From Caldifarciminota bacterium UBA3073 (lineage in GTDB: Bacteria; Hydrothermota; UBA3073), in assembly GCA_002366725.1 (NCBI GenBank), contig DFBT01000005.1:2107-31398 (forward strand): DNA of 29,292 nt. Reading direction: 5' to 3'. Under the pieces are notes generated by a model. That model had not been told where the DNA came from. It did no database searches and saw nothing but the letters and a program-made list of their open reading frames with translations. This document shows positions 22,243 to 29,206 of this stretch, one piece after another. How positions within the stretch are numbered: the stretch's first letter is position 1; every line of letters begins with the position of its first letter. The position numbers and the translations under genes are program-made.

Positions 22243-24423
22243 ATGCAAACATATGCATATGGTTTTCCCAGACTGGGCAAAAATAGAGAGTATAAAAGGG
22301 CAATAGAAAAATACTGGAGGGGAAGTAGCTCGAAGAATGAACTCCGCAGGGACATCGACGAGCTCGATGAAGCAAGATTGTCTACCTATGAGAAATATGT
22401 AGATAAATTCCCGGTGGGAGAAATGACGCTTTATTGTAACATACTCGACACCGCTATTATGGTGGGTCTTTATGATTGTAAAGATATGGACGAATACTAT
22501 TCACTTTGCAGGGGAAAGAATGCATTAAAACTGACCAAATGGTTCAACACAAATTATCACTATCTCGTCCCGGAATTCGCAGGCTTCTCACCTTCCAATT
22601 TCACTATGGGATGGAACAAGCCAAAGGAGGCACCGCAGAGCCATAAAAAGGGTATACCATACCTTATAGGTCCATTTACATTCCTGAAACTCTCCAGGGG
22701 GATTCCAGAGAAGCGGTTTGGCGATTATCTCTTCAACCTCGTAGATGTGTACAAAGAGATAATCCAGAATTTTGACAAGGTGCACATCGACGAGCCCGCG
22801 TTCGTAACGGAAATAAGCGAGAAAGATATCAAACTTATAAAGGATGCTTACAATAGACTTGACACGGGAAATATCTATCTGTTTACATATTATGACAGCG
22901 TGGATTTCCTTGATGTCTTATACGAATTACCCATAAAGGCAATTGGGCTCGATTTCCTCAGTTGCGATGGAAATTTAGACTACATCGAGAAGCACGGCTT
23001 CGCGAGTGACAAGTATTTAATCGCCGGTATCGTAAATGGCAGGAATGTCTGGAAGACTGATATTAAGCGAGCAGTTGAGCTCTTGAAACATCTCTCTGAA
23101 TTTTCTTGCGATCTTCTGGCCTCCAATTCATGCCCACTTTATCATCTACCCATAACCATAGAGGGAGAGAACCTCGACCGGAGACTGTTAAATAGGCTCG
23201 CCTTTGCAAGGGAAAGGTTGTATGAGTTGAAACTCATTTCATCTTGTCTTGAGGGAGACTACAACGAGGACTACAACTCCGGTGTGGGTGACTTTGGGAT
23301 AAATGAGGAAGTGAGAGAGAAGGTAAAAAAACTTTCACCGAGAGATTTCGAAAAGGAGAACACATATCCCGAGAGAGCCGCGAAACAGAAGAAACTTCTC
23401 TCGCTCCCCCTCTTTCCCACCACTACCATAGGTAGCTTCCCCCAGACCCGGGAGATCAGGGAAAAAAGGAAAGGCTTCAAGAGAGGCAACATCTCAAACG
23501 AGGAATATAACTCCTTCATAAGAAAGAAAATATCTGATGTAATTAAGTTTCAAGAGGATTCGGGTCTGGATGTGCTGGTTCATGGAGAGCTTGAAAGGAC
23601 GGATATGGTCGAGTTCTTTGCCCTAAAACTACAGGGATTTGCGACGACAAAAAATGGTTGGATCATCTCTTACGGCACAAGAGGCTATAGACCCCCAATA
23701 ATCTATGGAGACATCTCAAGACCGAACCCCATGTCTGTAGATGAGATAACCTTTGCACAGAATCTTACAAAAAAGCCTGTAAAGGGGATATTAACAGGAC
23801 CTGTTACTATGATTGCATGGAGTTTTGTGAGAGAAAATGTTCCCATAAGAGAGGTTGCTTACCAGATTGCACTGTGTCTTAACGACGAAATAAAAGACCT
23901 TGAAAGAAGCGGAATAAGAATAATACAGATAGATGAACCGGCATTCAGGGAAATGGCACCTATCAAAAAAAGGGACTGGGATGAATACTTTGACTGGGCG
24001 ATAAAATCTTTCAAGCTCGCCTCCAAATCAAACCCCGAAACCCAGATACACACGCATATGTGTTACTCAGAGTTTGGAGAGATCATTGACAAGATTAAAG
24101 AGTTAGACTTTGATGTGATCTCAATTGAGGCAACAAGGGGTAAGGGTGATATAATAAGATATTTTAAGGAAAGGGGATTTGATAGGCAGATAGGTCTCGG
24201 CGTATGGGATGTCCATTCTCCGGATGTCCCCACAGTGGAGGATATAAAGAAGGCAATCAAAAGGGCGATAAAGTTTATTCCCAAGGAAAATCTGTGGATA
24301 AATCCTGATTGTGGGCTTAAAACCAGAGACTGGAAAGAAGTAGTCCCCGGCATCGGGAATATGGTGAAGGCGGCGAAGGAGCTACGAGATGAATTAAAGC
24401 TAAGGGCCAGATCTTCCTCGTAG
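22243..24423 (+). CDS. metE: Cobalamin-independent methionine synthase
   Basis: 726 residues, slightly short of the ~750 of E. coli. It transfers the methyl group of 5-methyl-THF to homocysteine. The N-terminal barrel starts with YAYGFPRLGKNREYKRAIEKYW. The C-terminal catalytic barrel (about 385-715) opens with FPTTTIGSFPQTREIR and holds all zinc ligands: His605 and Cys607 (HTHMCYSEF), Glu629 (SIEATRG) and Cys690 (NPDCGLKTR), at exactly the spacings of E. coli His641, Cys643, Glu665 and Cys726. GGGGG precedes the ATG. It follows the HMT-MTHFR fusion by 117 bases in the same direction. Its last 24 bases overlap the convergent lspA homologue. Confidence 0.97.
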   Translation: MQTYAYGFPRLGKNREYKRAIEKYWRGSSSKNELRRDIDELDEARLSTYEKYVDKFPVGEMTLYCNILDTAIMVGLYDCKDMDEYYSLCRGKNALKLTKWFNTNYHYLVPEFAGFSPSNFTMGWNKPKEAPQSHKKGIPYLIGPFTFLKLSRGIPEKRFGDYLFNLVDVYKEIIQNFDKVHIDEPAFVTEISEKDIKLIKDAYNRLDTGNIYLFTYYDSVDFLDVLYELPIKAIGLDFLSCDGNLDYIEKHGFASDKYLIAGIVNGRNVWKTDIKRAVELLKHLSEFSCDLLASNSCPLYHLPITIEGENLDRRLLNRLAFARERLYELKLISSCLEGDYNEDYNSGVGDFGINEEVREKVKKLSPRDFEKENTYPERAAKQKKLLSLPLFPTTTIGSFPQTREIREKRKGFKRGNISNEEYNSFIRKKISDVIKFQEDSGLDVLVHGELERTDMVEFFALKLQGFATTKNGWIISYGTRGYRPPIIYGDISRPNPMSVDEITFAQNLTKKPVKGILTGPVTMIAWSFVRENVPIREVAYQIALCLNDEIKDLERSGIRIIQIDEPAFREMAPIKKRDWDEYFDWAIKSFKLASKSNPETQIHTHMCYSEFGEIIDKIKELDFDVISIEATRGKGDIIRYFKERGFDRQIGLGVWDVHSPDVPTVEDIKKAIKRAIKFIPKENLWINPDCGLKTRDWKEVVPGIGNMVKAAKELRDELKLRARSSS

Positions 24424-25005
24424 TAGCTTGTGGTGTAAGTAATTTGTGAGTCTCTTGATGTCCCGCACCGGAAGTTTAAAGATTGGGGCTATGAGTTGAA
24501 TTTCACTGTGAAGAGGTCGTAACTTGAACAGGATTTTTCTGAAATCACCGTTTATACAAAATTCAATTAAAACAAGGCAAAGCCCCGTCAGTAGAAACAC
24601 ATCCGCCAAATTTGTTTCCCCGACGAATGGAACCAGTACAAAGTCCCTTACATATCTGAATACGAGACAATCAAAAAAATTTCCACAGAAACCTCCCATA
24701 ATAAGAGAAAACGAGATGTAAGTCAGTCGGTTCCTTCTGAATTGCAGCCAGTAAAATCTGAAGAAAAGCTGTATTACAAAGAAGGCACACACGGTGATGA
24801 GAACAATGAGCCATCTCTGGTATCTCATAACACCGAGAAGTCCAAATAGATAACCCCCGCTCTTACCCAATTTTATTCCAAACCCATTGAGAGAGCCAAC
24901 CCCAAACCTAAAGTCCGGCTGACACAGAACTGCCCACCACTTTGTAGCTTGATCAACGAGAAATACGATAATACAGAGTTTAAGTCTCATCTCTGAATGG
25001 CACAT
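24400..25005 (-). CDS. Divergent signal peptidase II (LspA) homologue with C-terminal extension
   Basis: 201 residues; Met6 (24990) is an alternative start. LspA cleaves prolipoprotein signal peptides in the inner membrane. Four hydrophobic segments are visible. Family residues kept are DQATKWW (18-24), GNFFD (Asn109, Asp112), YVRDFV (Asp121, likely catalytic) and NLAD (Asn132, Asp135, likely catalytic). Departures are Cys instead of Arg after Asp112, KSGGYLFGLL where Asn-x-Gly is normal, only 14 residues between the two catalytic Asp, and a basic tail of ~40 residues (about 160-201). The tail's end is encoded antisense to the metE terminus. It may be the only LspA or a second, specialised one; a lipoprotein substrate candidate lies at 4784-5887. 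Confidence 0.75.
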   Translation of the reverse strand: MCHSEMRLKLCIIVFLVDQATKWWAVLCQPDFRFGVGSLNGFGIKLGKSGGYLFGLLGVMRYQRWLIVLITVCAFFVIQLFFRFYWLQFRRNRLTYISFSLIMGGFCGNFFDCLVFRYVRDFVLVPFVGETNLADVFLLTGLCLVLIEFCINGDFRKILFKLRPLHSEIQLIAPIFKLPVRDIKRLTNYLHHKLLRGRSGP

Positions 25006-25037
25006 ACATATATTATCCCAGAATATGCATTAACCAC

Positions 25038-25087
25038 GCCTGCTCGCCCTGTGGAGTAAGTTTTGCCACTCCACAGGGCAAGTAGGC
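25038..25087. repeat. Long hairpin upstream of the lspA homologue
   Basis: Arms 25038-25057 and 25068-25087 pair over 20 positions with one mismatch and one G-U, around a ten-base loop. The inner 12 bp (GCCCTGTGGAGT) are perfect. The CTCCACAGGG motif recurs in degenerate form in the secA leader. No U-run follows on either strand, so it is not an ordinary terminator. Confidence 0.8.
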
Positions 25088-25092
25088 AGGTC

Positions 25093-25140
25093 AGCCTTTG
25101 GAATTAAGGCATTAGCCTTTGGAATTAAGGCGTTAGCCTT
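25093..25140. repeat. 21-base tandem repeat, 2.3 copies
   Basis: AGCCTTTGGAATTAAGGCATT and a copy with one change (CATT to CGTT) stand in tandem, followed by a partial third AGCCTT. Each unit is itself a small hairpin (GCCTT with AAGGC). The period is three times seven. Confidence 0.9.
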
Positions 25141-25156
25141 TTATATAAAATCCTTA

Positions 25157-25182
25157 CGGATTAACTCCACGGATTAACTCCA
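25157..25182. repeat. 13-base tandem repeat, two copies
   Basis: CGGATTAACTCCA occurs twice in direct succession. Confidence 0.9.
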
Positions 25183-25329
25183 ACTTGCTACACGGTTGTT
25201 TTTGCAGAACCACTGAAGCTTGCGGTTATCTTACTAAAACTCTATCTTCCCTCACAATCACCCCATAAAAATTAAGGGGCCACAAACCTTTGAAAGCTGC
25301 GACCCCCGGGTGGAACACTGTCAGGACTT

Positions 25330-25530
25330 CTAAACTTTGGTTACATTAGTTGCTTTTGGTCCCTTCACATCTTCTACCACATCGAACTCGACCTCGTCAC
25401 CCTCGTGCAGGGTCTTGAAGCCTTCACCTACGATGTCGGCATAGTGAACGAAGACATCTCCACCATCGTCTCGTTCAATGAATCCGTAACCCCTGGACTC
25501 ATTAAACCACTTTACCTTGCCTTTTGACAT
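25330..25530 (-). CDS. cspA: Cold-shock-domain protein
   Basis: 66 residues, the full length of a CspA-family OB-fold protein. RNP1 is RGYGFIE (13-19) and RNP2 is DVFVHY (25-30); KGKVKWFNESRGYGFI is the standard opening. It binds single-stranded RNA or DNA and melts mRNA structure. A strong Shine-Dalgarno (GGAGGG) precedes the ATG. It has its own perfect consensus promoter and a short leader of ~25 bases, so it lacks the long cold-responsive 5' UTR of E. coli cspA and is probably expressed constitutively at a high level. Confidence 0.97.
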   Translation of the reverse strand: MSKGKVKWFNESRGYGFIERDDGGDVFVHYADIVGEGFKTLHEGDEVEFDVVEDVKGPKATNVTKV

Positions 25531-25561
25531 TTACTGCCCTCCTTTCATACAAGATGGTTTC

Positions 25562-25590
25562 ATTATAACACATTTTTTTTGGTTTGTCAA
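25562..25590 (-). promoter_or_regulatory. Promoter of the cold-shock gene
   Basis: Minus-strand TTGACA (25585-25590), 17-base spacer, TATAAT (25562-25567): a perfect consensus. The predicted start is about 25 bases before the ATG. Confidence 0.93.
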
Positions 25591-25618
25591 GGAAAAAATT
25601 ATCGGCACTGTAAACGGT

Positions 25619-25661
25619 TCGGCTGAGCGGCTCGGCTGAGCTCACCGAAGGCTCACCGAAG
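25619..25661. repeat. Short direct repeats (13- and 11-base periods)
   Basis: TCGGCTGAGC occurs at 25619-25628 and 25632-25641. GCTCACCGAAG occurs twice in tandem at 25640-25650 and 25651-25661. Confidence 0.85.
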
Positions 25662-25690
25662 ACAATGCCCAATCCCTACGGTCATACGAC

Positions 25691-25769
25691 CCGTATGGAC
25701 CAGCATTGGTCGGTCACCCTTTCTACCTGTCCATACGGATGCCGTGCATCGGTAGACAGGCAGGGTGAC
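25691..25769. repeat. Structured element with alternative stems downstream of secA
   Basis: An outer stem GTCACCCT/AGGGTGAC (25713-25720 with 25762-25769) encloses CCTGTC/GACAGG (25726-25731 with 25755-25760) and GATGC/GCATC (25738-25742 with 25746-25750). A competing perfect 10-bp stem, CCGTATGGAC (25691-25700) with GTCCATACGG (25729-25738), uses the same bases. Parts match dispersed repeats at 17561, 20158 and about 16890-16905. It lies between the secA 3' end and the cspA promoter. Confidence 0.7.
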
Positions 25770-25794
25770 GAAAAAAGTCGGCGGAAAATGTGTA

Positions 25795-28700
25795 TCACGC
25801 CCCGTATTTTGGCCAGCAACAATTTTTGTATTTCTTGCCCGATCCACAGGGGCAGGGGTCGTTTCTTCCCACTTTCCTCCCATCTCTCTTGTATGTCTTT
25901 GGCTTCTGCTGTGTCCCTTCCCCCTGAGATGAACCTGAGGCAGCCTGCGCCGTAGCTGCAACACCGGGTTTGTATGCTGTTGTACGCTCTGTTTCCTCTC
26001 TCTTTACAAGCCTCAATCCATACAGATACCTTACCGTATCTCTATCTATATTATCGAGAACCTCTTCGAACAATTCAAAAGATTCTCTCTTATACTCTAC
26101 CAGCGGGTCTCTCTGTGCATACCCCCGTAGAGATACACCCTCCTTCAAGGCATCGAGTTCATACAAGTGCTCTCTCCATCCCCTGTCAATCACCTGCATT
26201 ATTACCTGTCGCTCGAGGTCTCGCATCCTCTCTTCACCCAGTTCCTCTTCCCTCTTTTTGTACAATCCAAATACAGCCCCTTTCATCCTTTCCCGTAATT
26301 CCTCCAGCGGAATCCCGTCTTCCGGCATCTGTATATCCAGAAGAAACAGGTCTCTTATTTCCTCCCTCAAGCCCGTAAAACCCTCCGCATCTATATGAGA
26401 GTCTGTGGTATGCATATCTATAATATTAAGAAGTACACTTTCAACTATCTCCTCTATTCTCGGCTTTATGTCCTTCCCGGCGAGAATCTCCTGTCTCATA
26501 GAGTATATTACCTTCCTCTGACGATTCATAACATCGTCGTATTCGAGAAGCCTCTTTCTTATATCAAAGTTCATTCTCTCTATTCTCTTCTGAGCCCCTT
26601 CAATAGCCCTTGTAATAAGATTGTGTTGTATCGGCTCACCCTCCTTTGCCCCAAATCTCTCCATAACGCCGGCGATTCTATCAGAGCCAAACAGTCTCAT
26701 AAGGTCGTCCTCTAAAGAGAGGTAGAATCTTGAGGAACCGGGGTCACCCTGTCTTGCACTTCTCCCCCGCAACTGATTATCTATTCTTCTCGCCTCGTGT
26801 CTCCCCGTACCTATGATATGAAGTCCACAGGGTGGGTTCTTAAGACAATCCGAACTTTTCTCCTCTCCTCCACATTCTGCACAGCTGTCGTCTTCTTCGC
26901 ACTTTATACAGCACTTCTTGCATTTGACTACACCGGGGTCCAGTTTTATGTCGGTTCCCCTACCTGCCATACTGGTTGATATAGTCACCTTTCCCATCTC
27001 GCCCGCGTGTGCAATTATCTCCGCCTCCTTCTGGTGATGTTTTGCGTTGAGAACCTGATGTGGGATTCCCCTCATACGGAGCATCCTCGAGAGTTTCTCC
27101 GACACATCAACCGATACGGTGCCAACCAGAACGGGTCTTCCCTGCTTGTGAAGACTTACTATCTCATCTATAACCGCAGTGTACTTCTCCCTCTTGGTCT
27201 TATATATTACATCTGTATGGTTAACCCTTCTCACGGGTTTATTTGTAGGTATGGTGATAACATCAAGTTTATATATATCGTAAAACTCGTGTGCCTCCGT
27301 GGCGGCGGTTCCCGTCATACCCGCAAGTTTTTCATACATCCTGAAGTAATTCTGAATTGTGATGGTGGCGAAGGTTTGGGTCTCTGCCTCAATTTTGGCT
27401 CCCTCCTTTGCCTCAATTGCCTGATGCAGTCCATCGGAGTATCTCCTTCCCGGCATAAGTCTTCCGGTGAATTCATCGACTATTATCACCTTTCCATTTT
27501 GAATAACATACTCCACATCCTTTTCAAAGAGTGAATAAGCCCGCAAAAGCTGGTTTATCGCGTGGACTCTCTGGGACTTCCCCGCATACTCCTTCTGAAT
27601 CGCATCTTTCTCCACCATCTTCTCCCTCGATGAGAGGGTCTCGTTGCGTTCAATTTTCACGAGTACCTGTGAGAGGTCGGGAAGGGTGAAAAACTCCGCG
27701 TCGTCAGGTGCAATGATGTCCCTGCCATCTTCCGACACATTGACCGTGTGTGCCCTCTCATCTATGGAATAATAGAGCAACTCATCGACCTCATGCAGCT
27801 TCTTATCCCTCATAAATTCCGCCTCTGTCTGCTCTATAAGTCTCTTTATTCTGGGTTCCTCCTCTATCAATTTGCGGAGTTGACGGTGCTTTGGCGCTCC
27901 CCTCTCGGCGGCGAGTAATTTTACGCCTGCCTCTTTTTCCTTCCCATCCGCGAGGAACTTCTTTGCATCCGCAACAAACGAGTTGACGAGCGCCGTCTGC
28001 CTCTGAACCGCCTTCCTTACCCTCGGATTGAGCGCCTCATACTCCCTGTTTACTGAATGTTCAACGAGACCGGATATTATGAGTGGTGTCCTCGCCTCGT
28101 CTATCAATACAGAGTCAACCTCGTCAACTATTGCGTAGTGATGCCCCCTCTGTACAATATTCTCCGACATCCATGCCATATTGTCACGAAGATAGTCAAA
28201 ACCGAATTCATTGTTGGTGCCATATGTTATATCCTCGCCATACTCTTTCTTCCTCTCCTCGGGTGTCATCCCCGTCTGGATACAGCCACAGGAGACCCCC
28301 AGAAATTCATAAACGCCACCCATCCATTCCGCATCTCTTCTGGCGAGGTAGTCATTCACGGTTACGAGATGCGCACCCTTGCCCGAGAGGGAATTAAGAT
28401 AGAGGGGCATCGTTGCCACAAGTGTTTTTCCCTCTCCGGTCGCCATCTCGGCTATCTTCCCTTCATGCAGAACAATTGCACCTATAAGTTGCACATCAAA
28501 GGGTACCATATCCCAGGTATATTCGCGCCCCGTGACCATCCACTTCTTACCGAGAAGTCTTCTGCATGCCTCCTTGACAACGGCGTAAACCTCGGGTAAC
28601 AACCCATCGAGAACGGCGCGCCCCTCTCTCTTCAATCTCTCATTGAGGTTGTCTATCTCCACGGCGAGCCTCTCTCTCGTCTCCATATCCTCCCCGTCTC

Positions 28701-28911
28701 TCCTCCTCTCAAGTTCTTCTATTTCCTCTTCTATTCGTCCCAGTCTTTCTCTCACCTTTGTCCTGAACTCTTCTGTCTTGTTTCTCAATTCCTCATCTGT
28801 GAGTGAATGCAACCCCTCGCAGCGTTGATTTATCTCTTCCACGATGGGTTTAAGTCTCGCCAGTTCCTTGTCGTTCGCCGTTCCAAATATTTTTGTCAGT
28901 GGATTTTTCAT
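25795..28911 (-). CDS. secA: Preprotein translocase ATPase SecA with an extra Cys-rich insertion
   Basis: 1038 residues, longer than the ~900 of E. coli. SecA pushes unfolded preproteins through SecYEG. Seen are Walker A MATGEGKT (156-163), DEVDSVLIDEARTP (263-276), the 450-545 region with FTGRLMPGRRYSDGLHQAIEAKE, STSMAGRGTDIKL and RIDNQLRGRSARQGDPG. The C-terminal zinc motif is RNDPCPCGSGKKYKNCC. Two enlargements stand out: a charged insertion at about 312-375 in the preprotein cross-linking region, and a block with eight cysteines at 664-695 just before CGLHIIGT. A GGGAGGTG Shine-Dalgarno precedes the ATG. It has its own consensus promoter and a ~170-base repeat-rich leader. No SecM-like leader gene is convincing. 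Confidence 0.97.
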   Translation of the reverse strand: MKNPLTKIFGTANDKELARLKPIVEEINQRCEGLHSLTDEELRNKTEEFRTKVRERLGRIEEEIEELERRRDGEDMETRERLAVEIDNLNERLKREGRAVLDGLLPEVYAVVKEACRRLLGKKWMVTGREYTWDMVPFDVQLIGAIVLHEGKIAEMATGEGKTLVATMPLYLNSLSGKGAHLVTVNDYLARRDAEWMGGVYEFLGVSCGCIQTGMTPEERKKEYGEDITYGTNNEFGFDYLRDNMAWMSENIVQRGHHYAIVDEVDSVLIDEARTPLIISGLVEHSVNREYEALNPRVRKAVQRQTALVNSFVADAKKFLADGKEKEAGVKLLAAERGAPKHRQLRKLIEEEPRIKRLIEQTEAEFMRDKKLHEVDELLYYSIDERAHTVNVSEDGRDIIAPDDAEFFTLPDLSQVLVKIERNETLSSREKMVEKDAIQKEYAGKSQRVHAINQLLRAYSLFEKDVEYVIQNGKVIIVDEFTGRLMPGRRYSDGLHQAIEAKEGAKIEAETQTFATITIQNYFRMYEKLAGMTGTAATEAHEFYDIYKLDVITIPTNKPVRRVNHTDVIYKTKREKYTAVIDEIVSLHKQGRPVLVGTVSVDVSEKLSRMLRMRGIPHQVLNAKHHQKEAEIIAHAGEMGKVTISTSMAGRGTDIKLDPGVVKCKKCCIKCEEDDSCAECGGEEKSSDCLKNPPCGLHIIGTGRHEARRIDNQLRGRSARQGDPGSSRFYLSLEDDLMRLFGSDRIAGVMERFGAKEGEPIQHNLITRAIEGAQKRIERMNFDIRKRLLEYDDVMNRQRKVIYSMRQEILAGKDIKPRIEEIVESVLLNIIDMHTTDSHIDAEGFTGLREEIRDLFLLDIQMPEDGIPLEELRERMKGAVFGLYKKREEELGEERMRDLERQVIMQVIDRGWREHLYELDALKEGVSLRGYAQRDPLVEYKRESFELFEEVLDNIDRDTVRYLYGLRLVKREETERTTAYKPGVAATAQAASGSSQGEGTQQKPKTYKRDGRKVGRNDPCPCGSGKKYKNCCWPKYGA

Positions 28912-29086
28912 AGCAAAAAAAACACCTCCCAGGTATTAGTCCCGATGGAATAGCTTCCCTGTTGAATAGCTTCCTGCAGAAATAGCTAAGCATTTCACAG
29001 GACAAGTCACTTCCACAGGGCGGGTCGCATTCCACGGGATAAATCATTCGTCAATAGTCAATCTTCAATAGTCAATCGTCGTTTAT
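28912..29086 (-). other. Repeat-built 5' leader of secA
   Basis: The ~170-base leader from the predicted start (~29080) to the secA ATG is nearly all repeats. GAATAGCTTCC units with a 16-base period (28948-28987, third copy partial) are followed by three degenerate TTCCACRGG units spaced 17-19 bases (28994-29045) and four heptamers (29050-29077). Only the Shine-Dalgarno segment looks unique. Confidence 0.75.
29050..29077. repeat. Heptanucleotide tandem repeat (GTCAATM), four copies
   Basis: GTCAATA, GTCAATC, TTCAATA and GTCAATC follow without gaps in the secA leader. They are the reverse complement of the ATTGACN array at 15728-15755. Confidence 0.9.
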
Positions 29087-29115
29087 ATTATATCACAAAT
29101 TTTCCGATTTGTCAA
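29087..29115 (-). promoter_or_regulatory. Promoter of secA
   Basis: Minus-strand TTGACA (29110-29115), 17-base spacer, TATAAT (29087-29092): a perfect consensus. The predicted start is near 29080, about 170 bases before the ATG. Confidence 0.93.
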
Positions 29116-29177
29116 GTCCAAAGAAGAGGATTCTATAAAAGCCAAAAACAGGCTGGCGAGCAAAAAATTTTAAAAAC

Positions 29178-29206
29178 TTGCATTTTCCCATTTTTTGTGT
29201 TATAAT
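29178..29206 (+). promoter_or_regulatory. Promoter for a gene beyond the right edge
   Basis: TTGCAT (29178-29183), 17-base spacer, TATAAT (29201-29206), the same pair as the minus-strand promoter at 6591-6619. No credible start codon follows within the window. A GC-rich repeat (TGCCTGCCCCGCC, 29280-29292) is cut by the edge, so the transcript starts with an untranslated stretch or an RNA gene. Confidence 0.8.

Larger units (their letters stand above)
25006..25329. other. Gene-free region between the lspA homologue and cspA: hairpin and tandem repeats
   Basis: No ORF of note, tRNA or known RNA is recognised. It holds a long hairpin (25038-25087), a 21-base tandem repeat (25093-25140) and a 13-base tandem repeat (25157-25182). 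The remaining ~140 bases next to cspA look unique, with only a weak CCCC/GGGG stem (25260-25280) as a possible cspA terminator. Confidence 0.7.

Noticed and set aside
28850..29047. A 65-residue minus-strand frame starting in the secA leader and overlapping the secA start, as a possible SecM-like leader peptide
   Set aside because: It has no Shine-Dalgarno, no signal peptide, no visible arrest motif, and most of it is translated repeat DNA.
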